Positions 61,750-64,000 of a stretch of 64,000 bases of DNA are shown piece by piece; positions within the stretch are counted from its first letter, which is position 1, and every line of letters starts with the position of its first letter. This DNA is from RGIG5612 sp050944475. Lineage in GTDB: Bacteria > Bacillota > Clostridia > Lachnospirales > Lachnospiraceae. Location of the stretch: positions 124,001 through 188,000 of the forward strand of contig JBMNRD010000002.1 of assembly GCA_050944475.1 (NCBI GenBank), in the 5' to 3' direction. Made by a program: the position numbers and the translations under genes. Under the pieces are notes generated by a model. That model was not told where the DNA came from and made no database searches. It was given only the letters and a program-made list of their open reading frames with translations.

Positions 61750-62958
61750 TTAGAATGCAGTATCAAGCAGTGTGATTCCGTCAATCTGAAGGTCAAAATA
61801 AGGAGCGGAACGGAACTTGGATTCCATGAAAACGCCGTTCTCAATAACCTCCGTGTCCGGAGTATAAGCCGGGTCGGTGTCAACGTCAGCTATGTATGAA
61901 TCTAGGGTTTTTCCTTCTACGGTAAATGTGGAAACGTCGAACACATTAATGCTTCCGTCAATAAGACCGGCTTTAACCTCATCGATTTTTTCAACGGTGC
62001 CTGCAGCGGCAACTTTTTCATTTACATCACTGAGAACAACGCTGCCGGTTGCGATAGTTCCTGTCCAGTCGGCATCAATGCCTTCTCCGGCCTTAACAGC
62101 CTCAATTGCATAGGTGTAGTATGGAGCCCAATCGATTCTTGAAGAAACGATAAAGGTGTTGGGGCATGCGGCAAGCGTTGAACCGTTGTAAGAAACATTG
62201 GGAACACCTGCGGTCTCACATGCGGTAGGAGCGCCCATTGAATCGGCGTGCTGGCTGATGAGTTTGCAGCCCATGGCCATAAGTGACTGTGCGCCTTCCT
62301 TTTCCTTTGTTTCATCATACCATGAGCCTGTAAAGGTAACATCCATCGTTACGGTCGGGCAAACGCTCTTTGCGCCGAGATAAAATGAGGTGTAACCGGA
62401 TACAACCTCAGCATAGGTAAATGCGCCGACATAGCCCATCTTCGCTTCTTCCGCCTTGAACTCGCCGGCTTCAATCATTTCATTCATCTTCATGCCTGCA
62501 GCAACACCGGCCATATAGCGGCCCATATAAATGGCTGCAAAAGCATTGTGATAGTTATCAAGTCCCTCAGTATGAGCCTTTGTTCCGGTCGCATGACAGA
62601 AATGCACATCAGGATTTTCCTTCGCCGCCTCAATCATGTAATCTTCATGGCCGAAGCTGTCGGCAAATACGATGCTGCAGCCTCTCTCAACCATGGCTAC
62701 GGCCTCTTCATAGCATTCCTGGCCCTCAGGGATTCCGGTTGTTATAAAGTAAGTCTTGCCCTTTACAAGTCCTAGTGCCTCACAGGCCTCCTCAAATGCT
62801 TTGATAAAGTTAAGGTCATAGGTTGAGTTCTCATCATGCAGGCAGATAAGACCGACCTTGAGTGTGCCGTCATCCTTGCCGCCGGCGCAGCCTGCAAGAA
62901 GACCCAGAGCGAGAATACAGGCAAGTGCCAAACATACTACTTTCTTAATTGATTTCAT
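61750..62958 (-). CDS. bmpA: BMP family ABC transporter substrate-binding lipoprotein
   Basis: A 402-residue lipoprotein with lipobox LLAGC (Cys24). The domain fits the BMP/PnrA/Med family: VGLICLHDENSTYDLNFIKAFEEAC, YFITTGIPEGQECYEEA, SIVFADSFGHEDYM, GYVGAFTYAEVVSGYTSFYLGA and ISQHADSMGAPTACETAG. Such proteins bind purine nucleosides, which fits xpt upstream. The ATG has GGAGGT upstream. It is 66 bases after xpt with no clear terminator between. Confidence 0.92.
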   Translation of the reverse strand: MKSIKKVVCLALACILALGLLAGCAGGKDDGTLKVGLICLHDENSTYDLNFIKAFEEACEALGLVKGKTYFITTGIPEGQECYEEAVAMVERGCSIVFADSFGHEDYMIEAAKENPDVHFCHATGTKAHTEGLDNYHNAFAAIYMGRYMAGVAAGMKMNEMIEAGEFKAEEAKMGYVGAFTYAEVVSGYTSFYLGAKSVCPTVTMDVTFTGSWYDETKEKEGAQSLMAMGCKLISQHADSMGAPTACETAGVPNVSYNGSTLAACPNTFIVSSRIDWAPYYTYAIEAVKAGEGIDADWTGTIATGSVVLSDVNEKVAAAGTVEKIDEVKAGLIDGSINVFDVSTFTVEGKTLDSYIADVDTDPAYTPDTEVIENGVFMESKFRSAPYFDLQIDGITLLDTAF

Positions 62959-63024
62959 TTTTTACCTCCGCTTTCTAATGAAAAATATAAATATCTATAA
63001 TCAATCGGTCACCCGAATTAATAG

Positions 63025-63600
63025 CTAAACGGCAAAAGTGATTCCTCCCTCGGAATCCATATCTGCTATTCTTGCAAGGGATTCCACTCTCAGGCCGCTC
63101 TCCCGCAAATTCCTGCCTCCGTCCTGAAATACTTTCTCGATTGCAATACCGGCACCGGCAATTTCTGCACCTGCCTGAGCGCAAATTTCAAGAAGTCCCT
63201 TAAGCGCACAGCCGTTCGCGAGAAAATCATCAATCAGAAGAACCCTGTCACCGGGTTGTAAAAACTGTTTTTCAACCACCACATCGTAGTCGTGGCCGTG
63301 GGTAAAAGAAGTAACCTTCGCACTATAGCAGTCTCCGGAAATATTGGCGCTTTTGTTCTTTTTTGCGAATAACAACGGCACGCCGAAGGCCTGTGCAACA
63401 GGATAGGCTATGGCAATTCCGGAGGTTTCAACCGTTAGTATCTTCGTAATCCTTTCATCCTTGAACAACTCGTAAAATTCCTTGCCCATAGCGGTCAGGA
63501 AAGAAACATCAAGCTGATGATTAAGGAAAGAACTGACCTTTAATATCTTTCCCGGGTATACCTTGCCTTCTTTAACTATCTTCTCCTCGAGTGCTTTCAT
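63025..63600 (-). CDS. xpt: Xanthine phosphoribosyltransferase
   Basis: A 191-residue xanthine PRTase that makes XMP from xanthine. It opens MKALEEKIVKEGKVYPGKILKV and has the PRPP motif VLLIDDFLANGCALKG and the C-terminal GIAIEKVFQDGGRNLRESG, all typical of Xpt. The ATG has ACAAGGCGAATTGT upstream, weak for this genome. It is the first gene of the operon behind the purine-riboswitch-like leader, consistent with control by a purine base. Confidence 0.95.
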   Translation of the reverse strand: MKALEEKIVKEGKVYPGKILKVSSFLNHQLDVSFLTAMGKEFYELFKDERITKILTVETSGIAIAYPVAQAFGVPLLFAKKNKSANISGDCYSAKVTSFTHGHDYDVVVEKQFLQPGDRVLLIDDFLANGCALKGLLEICAQAGAEIAGAGIAIEKVFQDGGRNLRESGLRVESLARIADMDSEGGITFAV

Positions 63601-63625
63601 ACAATTCGCCTTGTAAATGTGCTTG

Positions 63626-63672
63626 AAATAAAAAACGGATTAAACAAAAAATGCCGGAATTCTGTTTAATCC
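63626..63672 (-). terminator. Riboswitch-linked terminator upstream of xpt
   Basis: GGATTAAACA / TGTTTAATCC 10-bp stem (63672-63663 with 63646-63637), followed by GTTTTTTATTT on the minus strand. An alternative helix CCGGA/TCCGG (63683-63679 with 63658-63654) traps its 5' arm in a loop and would act as antiterminator. Confidence 0.85.
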
Positions 63673-63678
63673 TAAAAA

Positions 63679-63746
63679 TCCGGTAGTCGTAACTTCAGGG
63701 GCGTTACGGTAGAAACATTTGGGCCTGCTATATCCAAAACTATACC
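63679..63746 (-). ncRNA. Purine riboswitch-like aptamer with atypical loops, upstream of xpt
   Basis: Core as in guanine riboswitches: TATAGT junction, J2/3 TTTCTACC (63715-63708), and GACTA with C at the ligand-pairing position. P3 is CGTAAC/GTTACG; P2 is TTTGG/CCAAA; P1 has only GGTA/TACC certain. L2 (11 bases, AUAUAGCAGGC) and L3 (9 bases, GCCCCUGAA) replace the conserved 7-base loops and can pair CAGG with CCUG. The P1 3' strand also forms the antiterminator, so ligand should favour termination (OFF). Confidence 0.8.
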
Positions 63747-63776
63747 TCAACATTATTTAATTTTGATTACATGTCA

Positions 63777-63805
63777 TTTATACCATCGTAATACGACTCA
63801 GTCAA
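63777..63805 (-). promoter_or_regulatory. Sigma-A promoter of the xpt-BMP importer operon
   Basis: TTGACT (63805-63800), 17 bases, TATAAA (63782-63777) on the minus strand, about 24 bases before the aptamer. Confidence 0.8.
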
Positions 63806-63889
63806 CTGTGCAAAAGACAGTATTTTTGCCAAATTACTCCCTAACAAACCGTAATTATGCACAAAACCCTGACGTTACATTACCACAGA

Positions 63890-63923
63890 ATGTTGTATGG
63901 TCCGCTGAAGCGGACCGCAACAT
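63890..63923. repeat. Long inverted repeat near window end
   Basis: GGTCCGC-tgaa-GCGGACC flanked by ATGTTG and CAACAT arms (one bulged side). Neither strand has a strong T-run after it, so it may be a weak terminator for a gene outside or a repeat element. The rest of 63806-64000 shows no gene that I can support. Confidence 0.5.
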
Positions 63924-64000
63924 AGTGTTTTGAAAATATAAACGTGAAATTCTTTTTGTTAAAAATGACGAGGGCTGTCAGCTTTCCGATAATTCGTCGC

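Noticed and set aside
63925..64000. Possible minus-strand C-terminal coding end entering the window
   Set aside because: A frame of about 40 codons is open to a stop near 63879 but crosses the long inverted repeat and shows no recognisable motif.

Overview
The window reads as chromosomal DNA of an anaerobic, amino-acid-fermenting Firmicute of the class Clostridia. Pointers are the lysine-fermentation genes (kamA, kamB, kamC, kamD, kamE, kdd, kce, kal), AGGAGG-type ribosome binding sites, T-box-free sigma-A style promoters, Firmicute gene orders (rplU-prp-rpmA-obg-yhbY-nadD-yqeK-rsfS and dnaG-rpoD), an L27 with a Prp-cleavable leader, RecU, and sigma-54 with GTG start. Almost everything is on the minus strand; the only plus-strand genes are a very large CoA-dehydratase-activase-like protein and rqcH. 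There is no phage, insertion sequence or CRISPR array that I can see.

Layout, left to right: partial rpoN (1-1056); a lactonase-fold protein and an aminopeptidase-T/NicX-like protein with a structured 5' leader (1371-4078); a branched-chain-amino-acid-type ABC importer with a fused permease (4154-9567); a rhomboid-like membrane protein (9817-10821); the 1436-residue activase/dehydratase-like protein (10992-15302); a uracil-DNA glycosylase gene interrupted by one in-frame TGA (15299-15967); a histidine kinase and response regulator (15951-18179); rqcH (18311-20068); the lysine fermentation operon (20160-26399) behind a lysine riboswitch (26561-26690); kamC-kamB and the ribosome-assembly/NAD genes (26723-31066); obg, rpmA, prp, rplU (31127-33760); a tight run sigma-2-like membrane protein, rng, DUF2344, radical SAM, recU, pseudouridine synthase, coaE, polA (33890-43353); a second Liv importer (43485-48288); rpoD-dnaG and neighbours (48535-52924); upp, a 56-residue ribbon-helix-helix protein, two LCP proteins (52945-57741); tRNA-Pro(GGG); and a BMP-type nucleoside importer with xpt behind a purine-riboswitch-like leader (58060-63805).

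The most informative signals are RNA. The lysine fermentation operon starts with a compact lysine riboswitch whose P1 3' strand is also the 5' arm of a strong terminator, so lysine binding should switch the catabolic genes ON, the opposite of the usual biosynthesis/transport control. The xpt-BMP importer operon starts with an aptamer having the guanine-riboswitch core (TTTCTACC, GACTA) but non-standard P2 and P3 loops joined by a possible CAGG/CCTG loop-loop helix. A third, unassigned, leader of two hairpins precedes the lactonase/aminopeptidase-T-like pair. All three ABC importers carry a strong hairpin directly after the binding-protein gene and before the next transporter gene, which fits excess synthesis of the binding protein.

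Other points: ribosomal protein L21 has a tail of five tandem 11-residue LEA-like repeats; both plus-strand genes appear to have leaderless or nearly leaderless mRNAs; the kamBC reactivase genes sit on the housekeeping side of the riboswitch and so escape its control. All assignments come from reading sequence and remembered family features; no search was run.
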